DNA of 64,000 nt, taken from contig NZ_CP095049.1 in assembly GCF_022919135.1 (NCBI RefSeq), positions 1,612,001 to 1,676,000 on the forward strand, given 5' to 3'. Position 1 is the stretch's first letter; each line of letters begins with the position of its first letter. The position numbers and the translations under genes were made by a program. The notes under the pieces are model-generated. The model saw only the letters and a list, made by a program, of their open reading frames with translations. It did no database searches and was not told where the DNA came from. The stretch is from Hymenobacter cellulosivorans (lineage in GTDB: Bacteria > Bacteroidota > Bacteroidia > Cytophagales > Hymenobacteraceae). Positions 33,922-42,735 of the stretch are shown here, piece after piece.

Positions 33922-36417
33922 ATGCTGCTTTTCTCCGACCTTCCGGCCCTGACTCACGGTTCCATCTTGCAGGAGCCCGCCACCCCAACCCCTATTCAGC
34001 ACCTGCTGCTCGACAGCCGCCGGGTGGGCCAGCCCGCCGGCTCGTTGTTCTTTGCCATCCGCGGGGCCCAGCACGACGGCCACCGCTACCTGCCCGACCT
34101 CTACCAGCAGGGCGTGCGCCTGTTCGTGGTCGACCAGCCCGAACTGATTCCCGGCGGCGCGGCGGCGTTTCCGGAGGCCGGCTTTCTGGTCGTGCCCGCT
34201 GCACTGGGGGCCCTGCAAACTATTGCGGCCCACCACCGGCAGCAGTTCCGCATACCGGTGTTTGGCATTACGGGCTCCAATGGCAAAACCATCGTCAAGG
34301 AGTGGCTGGCCCAGTTGCTGAGCCCGGATGAGCTGCTTTGCAAGAGTCCGCGCAGTTACAATTCCCAGGTGGGCGTACCCTTGAGCGTGTGGGAGCTCAA
34401 CGCCACCCATACCCTGGGTATTTTCGAGGCGGGTATTTCCGAAACCGGCGAAATGACCCGCCTGGCTCGCGTCATTCAGCCCACGCTGGGTATCTTCACC
34501 AACCTGGGCACGGCCCACGACGCGGGCTTTGCCTCGGCGGCCGAAAAGGTAGCCGAGAAGATGCAGCTCTTCGATAAGGTCGATACACTATTCTACTGCC
34601 GCGACCATGAGGCCATTCACGCCGCGGCCCAGGCCCAGCTAGGCACGGGGCGCACCTTCACCTGGAGCCGGCACCACAGTTACGATACCCACGTGGCCGT
34701 GCAGGTGCTCGAAGCCTCGGCCCAGCGCACGGTAGTCCGCCTGACGCTGGAGCGGCCCGTGTTGCAGGAGCATACGTTCACGCTGCCCTTTGCCGATGAG
34801 CCCTCGGTTGAAAATGCCCTGCACGGCCTGACAGTGCTGCTGTGGCGGCAGGTGCCCGCGCCCGAAATCCAGCGCCGCCTCGACCGGCTGCAGCCCGTAG
34901 CCATGCGCCTGGAAATGAAGCAGGCCCTGAACGACTGCTACGTGCTGGACGATACCTACAACAACGACCTGGCGGGCCTGCGCCTCGCCCTCGACGCCCT
35001 GGCCCGCCAGCCCCGCCGCGGCCGCCGCACCCTGATTTTGTCCGACGTACTCGAATCGGGTTTGCCCGCCGCTGAGCTCTACGCCCACGTGGCGGCCCTG
35101 CTGCCGACCCACGGCGTGGAGCGGCTGGTAGGGATTGGGGCGGAAATCAGCGCCCACCAGCAGGCGTTTGGGGAAATGCAGCAGGTGTTCTTCCCGACGA
35201 CGGAAGCCTTCCTCGAAGCGTTTCAACCCGAGCAGTTTCACCAGGAAACGATACTAGTAAAAGGAGCCCGGCGCTTCGAGTTTGAGCGGATAGTGGCCGC
35301 CTTCCAGCAGAAGATTCACGGCACGGTGCTCGAGGTCAACCTCGACGCGCTGGTCCACAACCTGAACTTCTACCGGGCCCGCCTGCAGCCCGGCACCCGG
35401 CTCATGGTCATGGTCAAGGCGTTTGCTTACGGCAGCGGTAGTTACGAAGTGGCTAACCTGCTGCAGTTTCACCGCGCCGACTACCTGGCGGTGGCTTATG
35501 CCGACGAGGGCGTGGAGCTGCGCCAGCACGGCATCAGCCTGCCCATTATGGTGATGAACCCCTCGCCGGACTCGTTTCAGAAGCTGCGGCAGTACCACCT
35601 GGAGCCGGAAATCTACTCGTTTGAGCGGCTGCAGGAGTACCTGCGGGCCGCCCAGGAGCAGGCCATGCCCGCCATTCACCTCAAGCTCGATACCGGCATG
35701 CGCCGCCTGGGCTTTGCCGAGGAAGACCTGCCCGAGCTCTGCGCCATGCTGCGGGAGCACGCCGCCCACCTGCGCGTGGCCAGCGCCCTGACCCACCTGG
35801 CCGGCGCCGACGAGGAGCAGCACAACGACTTTTCGCGCCAGCAGCTGGCCGCCTTCCAGCGCATGGCCCCGCAAGTCGAAACGGCGCTGGGGTACTCCAT
35901 TATCAAGCACGCCCTGAACTCGGCCGGCATCGTGCGCTTCCCCGACGCCCACTACGATATGGTCCGCCTGGGCATCGGCCTCTACGGCGTGGAAGCCAGC
36001 GGGCAGCAGCCCGACGCTCTACGGCCCGTGAGCAGCCTGCGCACTACTATTTCCCAGATCAAGACCCTGGCTCCGGGTCAAACGGTAGGCTACGGCCGCC
36101 GCGGAGAGGCCGTAAGCCACGAGCGGCGCATTGCTACTCTGGCCATTGGCTACGCCGATGGCTACGACCGGCGCTTCGGTAACGGGGTCGGGGAGGTAGT
36201 CATTCGGGGGCAGCGGGCTCCGCTGGTAGGCAACGTGTGCATGGACATGTGCATGGCCGACGTAACCCACATTGCCGGGGCCCAGGCTGGCGACTCAGCC
36301 GTGGTGTTTGGCGAAGAAATGCCTCTGCGGGAGGCTGCAGGCCGCATCGGCACCATTCCGTACGAACTGCTGACCAACGTGAGTGAGCGGGTAAAGCGGG
36401 TGTTTTTCGCCGAGTAG
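33922..36417 (+). CDS. murF-alr: Bifunctional MurF / alanine racemase
   Basis: The 831-residue fusion joins two peptidoglycan precursor enzymes. The N-terminal half is UDP-MurNAc-tripeptide:D-Ala-D-Ala ligase, with ATP loop GITGSNGKT (from about residue 114) and the Mur ligase middle and C-domains. The C-terminal half begins near residue 470 (LEVNLDALVHNLNFYRARL). It is a PLP alanine racemase with cofactor lysine at about residue 499 (VMVKAFAYG) and the catalytic tyrosine at about residue 724 (VGYGRRGEA). Coupling D-Ala supply with its use is a known Bacteroidota arrangement. It is a single gene with its own promoter. Confidence 0.95.
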   Translation: MLLFSDLPALTHGSILQEPATPTPIQHLLLDSRRVGQPAGSLFFAIRGAQHDGHRYLPDLYQQGVRLFVVDQPELIPGGAAAFPEAGFLVVPAALGALQTIAAHHRQQFRIPVFGITGSNGKTIVKEWLAQLLSPDELLCKSPRSYNSQVGVPLSVWELNATHTLGIFEAGISETGEMTRLARVIQPTLGIFTNLGTAHDAGFASAAEKVAEKMQLFDKVDTLFYCRDHEAIHAAAQAQLGTGRTFTWSRHHSYDTHVAVQVLEASAQRTVVRLTLERPVLQEHTFTLPFADEPSVENALHGLTVLLWRQVPAPEIQRRLDRLQPVAMRLEMKQALNDCYVLDDTYNNDLAGLRLALDALARQPRRGRRTLILSDVLESGLPAAELYAHVAALLPTHGVERLVGIGAEISAHQQAFGEMQQVFFPTTEAFLEAFQPEQFHQETILVKGARRFEFERIVAAFQQKIHGTVLEVNLDALVHNLNFYRARLQPGTRLMVMVKAFAYGSGSYEVANLLQFHRADYLAVAYADEGVELRQHGISLPIMVMNPSPDSFQKLRQYHLEPEIYSFERLQEYLRAAQEQAMPAIHLKLDTGMRRLGFAEEDLPELCAMLREHAAHLRVASALTHLAGADEEQHNDFSRQQLAAFQRMAPQVETALGYSIIKHALNSAGIVRFPDAHYDMVRLGIGLYGVEASGQQPDALRPVSSLRTTISQIKTLAPGQTVGYGRRGEAVSHERRIATLAIGYADGYDRRFGNGVGEVVIRGQRAPLVGNVCMDMCMADVTHIAGAQAGDSAVVFGEEMPLREAAGRIGTIPYELLTNVSERVKRVFFAE

Positions 36418-36511
36418 AAGGGCCGGGCCGGAGGAAGAAACTCAACCTGCGCCGTAGATCTGCGTAAGCGTCCCCACTTCCTATTCTACTCGTTCCTTTC
36501 TCCACAACCAC

Positions 36512-37144
36512 ATGAAAAAGCACCTTCTCTCTGTTGTAGCCCTGATTGCTTTGCTGACGGCCTGCGACAACCTGAAAAACCCCGAAACCAAAGACCAGCC
36601 TCAAGAAGCTACCCAAGACACGGCCGTTGTGTACCGCGACGGTCAAACCGCCGGTGATGCCGTAGAAGGTGCTGCCGCCGGCGCTACCGATGCCGTGGGC
36701 AGCGGCTGGGATATGGCCAAAGCCAAGCTGGCCGACGTGAAATATCCCGAAGTAAACCTACCCGACGTAACGGTACGCGGCAACGACGAGTACAGCGTTT
36801 ACGGCGTAGAAGAAACCGTGCTCTTCGATACGGACAAAGCTGAAATCAAGGCTGGGGCCAGCAAGGCTCTGGAGCAAATTTCGGCCTCCATTGGGCAGCG
36901 CTACGCCACTGGCCCCGTCTACATCATGGGCTTCGCCGACTCGCGCGGCGACAAAAATTACAACCGGGAGCTGAGCGAGAAGCGCGCCAACGCCGTGAAA
37001 ACCTGGCTGAACCAGAACGGTAAAATTGACGCTTCCCGCGTGAGCATCGAGCCTATGGGCGAGAGCCAGCCGGTAGCTTCCAACGCCACGGCTGAAGGAC
37101 GCCAGCAAAATCGCCGCGTCGAAATTGCCGTCCGCACAAAATAA
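36512..37144 (+). CDS. OmpA family outer membrane lipoprotein
   Basis: The 210-residue protein has a lipobox LLTAC (Cys18) followed by an Asp, then a disordered and helical linker (AVEGAAAGATDAVG). The OmpA-like peptidoglycan-binding domain spans about residues 105-208, with VLFDTDKAEIKAGA, GFADSRGDKNYNRELSEKRA and NRRVEIAV. It probably tethers the outer membrane to the cell wall. Its TAA stop is exactly where the left arm of inverted repeat G begins. It is convergent with the next gene. Confidence 0.92.
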   Translation: MKKHLLSVVALIALLTACDNLKNPETKDQPQEATQDTAVVYRDGQTAGDAVEGAAAGATDAVGSGWDMAKAKLADVKYPEVNLPDVTVRGNDEYSVYGVEETVLFDTDKAEIKAGASKALEQISASIGQRYATGPVYIMGFADSRGDKNYNRELSEKRANAVKTWLNQNGKIDASRVSIEPMGESQPVASNATAEGRQQNRRVEIAVRTK

Positions 37145-37344
37145 CTTTTAATGCGCTGAATGTGGGAAACGTGCTGATGTGCTACTAAGTAAATCAGCTT
37201 TCAGCCACGTTTTCAATACGAGCAAACAAATAAAAAGAGGCTGCTTCCTGACGGAAGCAGCCTCTTTTTGCTGGCTGGGGAGTGAAGGCCTAGACGATGA
37301 TTAGCGCATCAGCACATTTCCCACATTCAGCGCATTAAAAGTTA
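37142..37344. repeat. Long inverted repeat G joining the stop codons of two convergent genes
   Basis: The 43-base arms (37142-37184 and about 37302-37344) are reverse complements with only two mismatches. The left arm starts with the TAA stop of the OmpA gene and the right arm ends with the TAA stop of the carboxypeptidase-regulatory gene. The arm reads in 8-base units (ATGCGCTG, AATGTGGG, AAACGTGC, TGATGTGC). A separate terminator hairpin is nested between the arms. Confidence 0.88.
37233..37269. terminator. Bidirectional terminator nested in inverted repeat G
   Basis: AAAAAGAGGCTGCTTCC and GGAAGCAGCCTCTTTTT form a perfect 17-base stem with a TGAC loop and with A and T runs on both sides, between two convergent genes. 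Confidence 0.92.
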
Positions 37345-38241
37345 GTCTTTGATCATGTCGACCTCAGCCTTGATCATGGCGTTGTAGCGCATGCCATTAT
37401 TGGCCAGGGTAATCAGGCTCCAGCCTTTGCCGATGGAGTAGGTCCAGGTGCGGCTTTCCTTGAATTCGAAGGTAGGACGCATGATCTGGCCGTAAGGCGT
37501 GTAGGAGTCCATGAAGTTGGTGGTGTAGAACTTGTCACCGCTCACAATCCACTCCATGGCTACGAAGAAGCCTTCCTCAGGGGCCGGAATGTTGTACGAG
37601 TTCAGGTCGATGGTATACCACTCGCCGCCTTTAGGAGCCGAAACCACGACGTTGTCGGTCAGGATGTCGGTGTTGGGCGAGTTGTAGTTGCCGTCGGCCT
37701 TGTAAAGGCGCACGCGGAACGGTTCGCGGGGGAAGCCGTTTTCGCCGATGTAAAACGAAACCGAGCGCACGTTGCCGAGCTTTTTACCCTTTTCGTTTTT
37801 CACGAAGAAGGCGTACTGCTGGCCGGGCAAGCCCTGAATCATTCCCTCGCCGGGCGTGCTACCCTTCGAGCCCAGAGACAGGTCTTTCACCTTGCCGCCC
37901 TTTACGGTAACTCCCTGGATTTCGATTACGCGCTTGGGAACCTCGATGATAAGATCCTGTAGGCTAGCGCCTTTCTTCACCAGGATGGCTTTGCGGAAGT
38001 AACCCAGCGCCAGCACGACCAGGGAGTCCTGGGCGTTCTTCTCCGGCATGGCCATCTGGAAGAAGCCATACTCGTTGGTTAAAGCGCCGCTTTGTTCCTC
38101 CTTAAGCCCAATAGAGGCAAAAGGAATCGGCTCTTTAGTCTTTTGGTCTACAATGCGCCCCGAGATTTTGTTGTCTTGGGCGAAGCCTAGTGCTGGAAAC
38201 AGCAGAACGAAGGCGAAAAGAGTAAGTAAGCGTTGGAGCAT
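37342..38241 (-). CDS. Secreted carboxypeptidase-like regulatory domain protein
   Basis: The 299-residue protein has a signal peptide (LLTLFAFVLLFPALGFAQ) and a CarboxypepD_reg-like domain about residues 22-110 (ISGRIVDQKTKEPIPFASIG, then TNEYGFFQMAMP). A beta-rich C-terminal region with conserved aromatic residues follows. It is probably periplasmic or outer membrane associated. The family often sits at the start of TonB-dependent receptors, but no barrel follows here. Function unknown. Its stop codon forms the end of inverted repeat G. Confidence 0.85.
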   Translation of the reverse strand: MLQRLLTLFAFVLLFPALGFAQDNKISGRIVDQKTKEPIPFASIGLKEEQSGALTNEYGFFQMAMPEKNAQDSLVVLALGYFRKAILVKKGASLQDLIIEVPKRVIEIQGVTVKGGKVKDLSLGSKGSTPGEGMIQGLPGQQYAFFVKNEKGKKLGNVRSVSFYIGENGFPREPFRVRLYKADGNYNSPNTDILTDNVVVSAPKGGEWYTIDLNSYNIPAPEEGFFVAMEWIVSGDKFYTTNFMDSYTPYGQIMRPTFEFKESRTWTYSIGKGWSLITLANNGMRYNAMIKAEVDMIKD

Positions 38242-38401
38242 AGGTAGGCAGATTCTTAATTATATGTCAAAACTACAATGAAAAGGGCGAAGAAACGCAA
38301 TACCTCCCTGAATATTTATAAATATGCAATTGCATTTCGGAATAATTCTAAATCAGAGACTTAAGGCTTTTATCGGAACTCGACTATACCGATTTCTGAG
38401 T

Positions 38402-38433
38402 TTTGGCTGAAACCTAAATGGGTAGTACCTTTG
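38402..38433 (+). promoter_or_regulatory. Promoter of feoAB
   Basis: TTTG at 38402-38405 and TACCTTTG at 38426-38433, 20 bases apart, match the Bacteroidota consensus. The feoA start lies 32 bases downstream. I did not find a Fur-like palindrome. Confidence 0.68.
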
Positions 38434-38465
38434 TTTGAACAGAATCTAAATAACACCCACCGCCC

Positions 38466-38729
38466 GTGTCCAGCCGTTCCGCCCAAGCCAAGACCCCTAC
38501 GCCCCGCAGCGTAAAAGACCTGCGTCTGGGCGAAAGCGGCACGATCTGCTGCCTCGAGGACCCCGAAATGGCCCTCAAGCTGCTGGAAATGGGCTGTATT
38601 CCCGGCACCCAGGTTCGACTGAACAGCCGGGCTCCGTTGGGCTGCCCCATCACGCTGGTCGTGGGCGACGAGGACTATACGCTCTCGTTGCGGGTCAGTG
38701 AGGCGGCCACGATTCTCCTGAAAGACTAG
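38466..38729 (+). CDS. feoA: Ferrous iron transport protein A
   Basis: The 87-residue protein is a FeoA SH3-like domain with LRLGESGTICCLED, a KLLEMGCIPGTQVRL turn and a final LRVSEAATILL strand. It is thought to support FeoB. The start is a GTG. It is followed after 10 bases by feoB, forming a standard feoAB operon. Most FeoA proteins are about 75-85 residues, so the N-terminal Ser/Lys extension is slightly long. Confidence 0.93.
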   Translation: MSSRSAQAKTPTPRSVKDLRLGESGTICCLEDPEMALKLLEMGCIPGTQVRLNSRAPLGCPITLVVGDEDYTLSLRVSEAATILLKD

Positions 38730-38739
38730 CCGCTGCCGT

Positions 38740-40932
38740 ATGGCCCGCGCCACTCTCATATCCGACCCCACCGGGGCCGCCGCCTCGGCGCTGACGCTGG
38801 AAGCCCTGCGCGACGTACCACCGCGCAGTCACCGCGAGCTGACGCGCATTGCCCTGATTGGTAATCCCAACTCGGGCAAGTCGTCGTTATTTAACCAGCT
38901 CACGGGCCTCAACCAGAAAGTCGGCAACTTCCCTGGCGTGACGGTAGACCGCAAGACCGGTATCAGTCAGCTCACGCCCCAGCACCGGGCCGAAATCATT
39001 GACCTGCCCGGTACCTACTCGCTGTACCCAAAGAGCCTCGATGAAAAGGTAATCACCGACCTGCTCTACGATAAGGGGTCGGACCAGTACCCGGACTTCG
39101 TGGTCATTACCGTTGATGCCTCCAATCTGCGGCGCAACCTGCTGCTGTTCACCCAGCTCGCCGACCTGGGCTTGCCCGCGGTGCTGGCTTTGAACATGAT
39201 GGACGTAGCCGAGCAGCACGGCGTCCAGATTGATATTATGGCCCTGCAGCAGGAGCTGGGCGTGCCCATCATCCCGATGAATGCCCGCAAGGGCGTGGGC
39301 ATAGCGGCCCTCAAGATTGTGATGTCGCGGCAGTTGGGTGCCCCCACGGTGAGTTTTTTCGAGCCCAGTGAGGATTTGCTGCCCATGATCCGGCAGATTC
39401 GCTACTACTTCAACCTGCACAACGATTACCTGGCCCTGCATTATGCCCACCAGTTTCGGCAGATCAGCTTTCTGACGGCCGATGAGAAGGCCTACATTGC
39501 CGAGCTGGTCGAGAAATACGATTTCAAGCCCACGCCCCGGCAGGCCCAGGAAACCATTGACCGGTACGCCCGCATCAATGACATTCTGCTGAACACCGTG
39601 ACGGTGGTGCGGACCGAGAAAAACGAGCCTTACAGCAACAAGCTCGACAAAATCCTGACCCACAAAGTCTGGGGTTACCTGATTTTCTTCGGCATTCTGT
39701 TTTTGATGTTCCAGGCCGTCTTTGCCTGGGCCAGCTACCCGATGGAGCTCATCGACGAGGGCGTGACGTGGATAAACCAGCTGGTACAAACCAATTTCGA
39801 CGGGCCGCTGGTAAACCTGCTCACCGAAGGCGTACTGGCTGGCCTAGGCGGCGTGCTCATCTTCATTCCGCAGATTGCCCTGCTCTTCGCCTTTATTGCG
39901 GTGCTGGAGGAAACCGGCTACATGGCCCGAGTAACCTTCATGATGGACCGGATCATGCGCAAGTTTGGTCTGAACGGTAAAAGCATTGTGCCCCTGATTT
40001 CGGGAGTGGCCTGCGCCGTACCAGCCATTATGAGTGCCCGTACCATCGAAAACTGGAAGGACCGGATTATTACCATCTTCGTGACGCCGCTGATGAGCTG
40101 CTCAGCCCGGATTCCGGTGTATACTGTGCTGATTGCGTTGGTGGTACCTCCCCAGAAAGTGCTGGGCATCTTCAATCTGCAGGGCATTGCCCTGATGGGG
40201 TTATACCTGCTGGGCTTCTTCGCGGCTATTTTCTCGGCCTGGCTGTTAAAGCTGATTCTGCGCACCCAGAACAAGAGCTACTTCATTATGGAGTTTCCGG
40301 TGTACCGCTGGCCGCGCTGGAAAAACGTGGGTATTACCATCGTGGAGAAGGTCAAGACCTTCGTATTCCAGGCCGGTAAGGTTATCGTGGCCATTTCCGT
40401 GATTCTGTGGGTGCTGGCTTCGTATGGGCCGGGCAATGCCCTAGAGCAGGCCGAAACCCGGGTACGGGCCACAGCCGCTCAGCAGCGGCTCTCGGCCGAG
40501 GAAACCGATATCCGCATTGCCTCCGAAAAGCTGGAAAATTCTTACGCCGGTTTGTTTGGCCGCACCCTGGAGCCGGCCATCCGCCCCCTGGGCTTCGACT
40601 GGAAAATCGGTATTGCCCTGATTACCTCGTTTGCGGCCCGGGAAGTATTCGTGGGCACTATCTCCACTATTTACAGCGTGGGTCAGGACGCCGACATGCG
40701 CACGGTGCAGCAAAAGCTGGCCGCCGAGAAAGACGACAACGGTCAGCCCTTCTTTACCCCGGCCCGGGCGTTTTCGTTGCTCGTTTTCTATGTGTTTGCT
40801 ATGCAGTGCATGAGTACCCTGGCCGTCGTGTACCGCGAAACGAAAGGCTGGAAATGGCCCCTGATGCAACTGCTCTACATGACGGGCCTGGCCTACGTGT
40901 CGTCGTTGCTGGTATACCAACTGTTTAAATAA
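38740..40932 (+). CDS. feoB: Ferrous iron transporter FeoB
   Basis: The 730-residue protein has an N-terminal GTPase domain with G1 GNPNSGKSS (residues 41-49), the G3 DLPG, and G4 written LNMMD instead of NKxD (an accepted FeoB variation). A helical spacer and a membrane domain with Gate motifs (VPLISGVACAVPAIMSAR and FVTPLMSCSARIPVY) follow. It imports Fe2+ across the inner membrane using GTP. It forms an operon with feoA and ends before a 33-bp perfect hairpin. Confidence 0.96.
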   Translation: MARATLISDPTGAAASALTLEALRDVPPRSHRELTRIALIGNPNSGKSSLFNQLTGLNQKVGNFPGVTVDRKTGISQLTPQHRAEIIDLPGTYSLYPKSLDEKVITDLLYDKGSDQYPDFVVITVDASNLRRNLLLFTQLADLGLPAVLALNMMDVAEQHGVQIDIMALQQELGVPIIPMNARKGVGIAALKIVMSRQLGAPTVSFFEPSEDLLPMIRQIRYYFNLHNDYLALHYAHQFRQISFLTADEKAYIAELVEKYDFKPTPRQAQETIDRYARINDILLNTVTVVRTEKNEPYSNKLDKILTHKVWGYLIFFGILFLMFQAVFAWASYPMELIDEGVTWINQLVQTNFDGPLVNLLTEGVLAGLGGVLIFIPQIALLFAFIAVLEETGYMARVTFMMDRIMRKFGLNGKSIVPLISGVACAVPAIMSARTIENWKDRIITIFVTPLMSCSARIPVYTVLIALVVPPQKVLGIFNLQGIALMGLYLLGFFAAIFSAWLLKLILRTQNKSYFIMEFPVYRWPRWKNVGITIVEKVKTFVFQAGKVIVAISVILWVLASYGPGNALEQAETRVRATAAQQRLSAEETDIRIASEKLENSYAGLFGRTLEPAIRPLGFDWKIGIALITSFAAREVFVGTISTIYSVGQDADMRTVQQKLAAEKDDNGQPFFTPARAFSLLVFYVFAMQCMSTLAVVYRETKGWKWPLMQLLYMTGLAYVSSLLVYQLFK

Positions 40933-40972
40933 CTGTCCTTGCGAGGACGTAGCCGCAGCCATCCGTCGGCTG
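40933..40972. repeat. Dispersed repeat of the CTTGCGAG...GCCATCC type, copy 2
   Basis: GTCCTTGCGAG at about 40935 and GCCATCCGTC at about 40958 match the reverse complement of the copy at 29923-29967. It starts directly after the feoB stop codon, before the large hairpin. Confidence 0.6.
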
Positions 40973-40980
40973 TTGATGAC

Positions 40981-41052
40981 CAAACTGCTGTTACAGCGAA
41001 AAGCCCTAACGCCTGAACTGGCGTTAGGGCTTTTCGCTGTAACAGCAGTTTG
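40981..41052. terminator. Exceptionally long perfect hairpin terminator after feoB
   Basis: Arms 40981-41013 and 41020-41052 are perfect reverse complements over 33 bases with a 6-base loop (TGAACT). The stem contains CGAAAAGCCC and its complement GGGCTTTTCG. It lies between the convergent feoB and protease genes and should stop transcription from both sides. Confidence 0.85.
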
Positions 41053-41092
41053 CTGAAGTCGTTGCGCTTTTGTCCAAGCGTTGAGTAAGCGC

Positions 41093-41827
41093 CTACTTCT
41101 TCGAATTCGTTTCCAGAAATGCCAGCAGCCCATCCAGGGCGCAGGGGGAAAAATACTTCTTTTTCGTCGCCGGGTCCATGGTGCTATTGGATACAATGCC
41201 CACTACCAGGCCTTGCTCATCTACTACCGGCGCGCCACTTAGGCCGCCGAACTGCTCGGGCACGATGAGGTCTTTTAAGAGCAGCCGATGGTCGATGGTC
41301 TTGTAGTACTCAAACTCGTAGACCCGTTGGGGTCCGGCCTCCATTTTGCGCGTCCAGCCCACCACGTACAGCTTTTCGCCGGGAGTAAGCGGGGTAGAGC
41401 GGGCTTCCAGGGGCTTGACGGCAGTGTGGTTGGCGCTAAGCGAAAACACCAGCCAGTCATCGTCGTAGGTGGCTTTGTCTTCCAGAAGCTCTGCTTTGTT
41501 CTCATTTAGTAGAGCCTTCGTCACGACCTTATTGCCCTTATTCGACAAGGAAAAGAGGGACCAAGCCTTGATGCTATTACCAAAGGAAACAGTGTTCATT
41601 TCCTTGGTCTTGATGACTTTCAGCAAGTGCTTGGCCGTAACGGCCACCGTATCGTTGTGGTGCTTGAGCAGAAAGCCGCAGCTAAAACGGGCCTGATCAA
41701 ATTGCGGATCGGTGAAATCAATCTGGTTGGTTAGGGCTATGTCGGGGAAGGTCTTCTGCGAAACCGTCTCCTGACCCGAGCACTCAACCGTCAGTAGTAG
41801 GAGGGGGAGCAGCCAGGAAAACTTCAT
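41093..41827 (-). CDS. Exported trypsin-like serine protease
   Basis: The 244-residue protein has a signal segment (FSWLLPLLLLTVECSG) and a chymotrypsin-type fold. The predicted triad is His67 in VTAKHLL, an Asp in YDDDWLVF (residues 122-124) and Ser197 in FGGLSGAPVVD. The cysteine at residue 16 could be lipidated, but the preceding Glu is unusual for a lipobox. Substrate unknown; it lacks a PDZ domain, so it is not a DegP type. It is monocistronic and convergent with feoB. Confidence 0.85.
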   Translation of the reverse strand: MKFSWLLPLLLLTVECSGQETVSQKTFPDIALTNQIDFTDPQFDQARFSCGFLLKHHNDTVAVTAKHLLKVIKTKEMNTVSFGNSIKAWSLFSLSNKGNKVVTKALLNENKAELLEDKATYDDDWLVFSLSANHTAVKPLEARSTPLTPGEKLYVVGWTRKMEAGPQRVYEFEYYKTIDHRLLLKDLIVPEQFGGLSGAPVVDEQGLVVGIVSNSTMDPATKKKYFSPCALDGLLAFLETNSKK

Positions 41828-41946
41828 GGTGTCGGCCTTGTAGTGCGCAACATCGTCGTTGGCATAGAGCTAAACTACGCCAATCCTAGCCGCATATCCA
41901 ATGGTGGCCAATTGTCTGGGTAAGAGGTCGGTCCTGCCCATGAAGG

Positions 41947-42651
41947 CTACCTTCCAATCAGGAAAACGGCGGGCTGCTTATGAATCTGGGGGAGCTTGCC
42001 TTTCCAGTTGGCTACCGTGTCGGTGCGCACCAGTTCGTCGGGGGCGGTGAGGTTGGCAGCAATGCAAAGACGGGTGGAAGGCTGGAGCTGGGTGAGCAGG
42101 TCTTCCAGCATTTGCATGTTGCGGTAGGGCGTTTCGATAAAGAGCTGGGTCTGGTGCTGACTCAAGGCCTGCTTTTCCAGAGCTTTGATGGCCGCAATGC
42201 GCTGGGCCCGCTCGATGGGCAAATAGCCATGGAAGGCAAAGCTCTGTCCGTTCATTCCAGAGCCCATCAAGGCCAGCAACAACGACGAAGGCCCCACCAA
42301 TGGCACCACCCGAATACCGAGCTTATGAGCCAGACGGGCCACTTCGGCGCCGGGGTCGGCCACGCCGGGGCAGCCGGCTTCCGAAAGCACGCCGGCATCC
42401 TGCCCGGCCACCACGGCCTTCAGCGCCTCCTGAATCTGAGCTTCGGTCGAGTCCTTGTCGATAACCGAAATGCGTAGGCTCTCAATAACCTGGGCCGGAG
42501 CCACGCTCTTAATAAAGCGCCGGGCCGTACGGGCATTTTCGACCAGGAAATACGACAGAGCAGCTACCTGCGTCGCCACCTGTGCGGGCAGTACCTGGGC
42601 CGCCGTATCGTCGGCCAGCACGGTGGGAATAAGGTAGAGGGTACCTTTCAT
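41947..42651 (-). CDS. RsmI-like SAM-dependent methyltransferase (tetrapyrrole methylase family)
   Basis: The 234-residue protein starts GTLYLIPTVLADD and contains VLSEAGCPGVADPGAEVA, LVGPSSLLLALMGSGMNG and FIETPYRN. These are the conserved blocks of RsmI-type methylases, which modify 16S rRNA C1402. It is shorter than canonical RsmI and lacks the C-terminal domain, as in a Bacteroidota paralogue group, so the rRNA target is uncertain. It is followed by inverted repeat F upstream and precedes a protease gene. Confidence 0.85.
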   Translation of the reverse strand: MKGTLYLIPTVLADDTAAQVLPAQVATQVAALSYFLVENARTARRFIKSVAPAQVIESLRISVIDKDSTEAQIQEALKAVVAGQDAGVLSEAGCPGVADPGAEVARLAHKLGIRVVPLVGPSSLLLALMGSGMNGQSFAFHGYLPIERAQRIAAIKALEKQALSQHQTQLFIETPYRNMQMLEDLLTQLQPSTRLCIAANLTAPDELVRTDTVANWKGKLPQIHKQPAVFLIGR

Positions 42652-42652
42652 T

Positions 42653-42735
42653 CTTAGTTATTGGTTGTTAGTTGTCAGTTGTTAGGAGCAGAGGTCAGCA
42701 CGAACTAACACCTGACAACTAACAACCAGCAACTA
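42653..42735. repeat. Inverted repeat F (TTAGTTGTCAG type)
   Basis: The left arm (about 42656-42685) reads TTGGTTGT, TAGTTGTC, AGTTGTTA in 8-base units and directly follows the start codon of the RsmI-like gene. The right arm (about 42703-42735) is its reverse complement with about three differences and ends on the TAG stop of the YbfF-like gene (42733-42735). The loop is about 17 bases. Confidence 0.82.
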
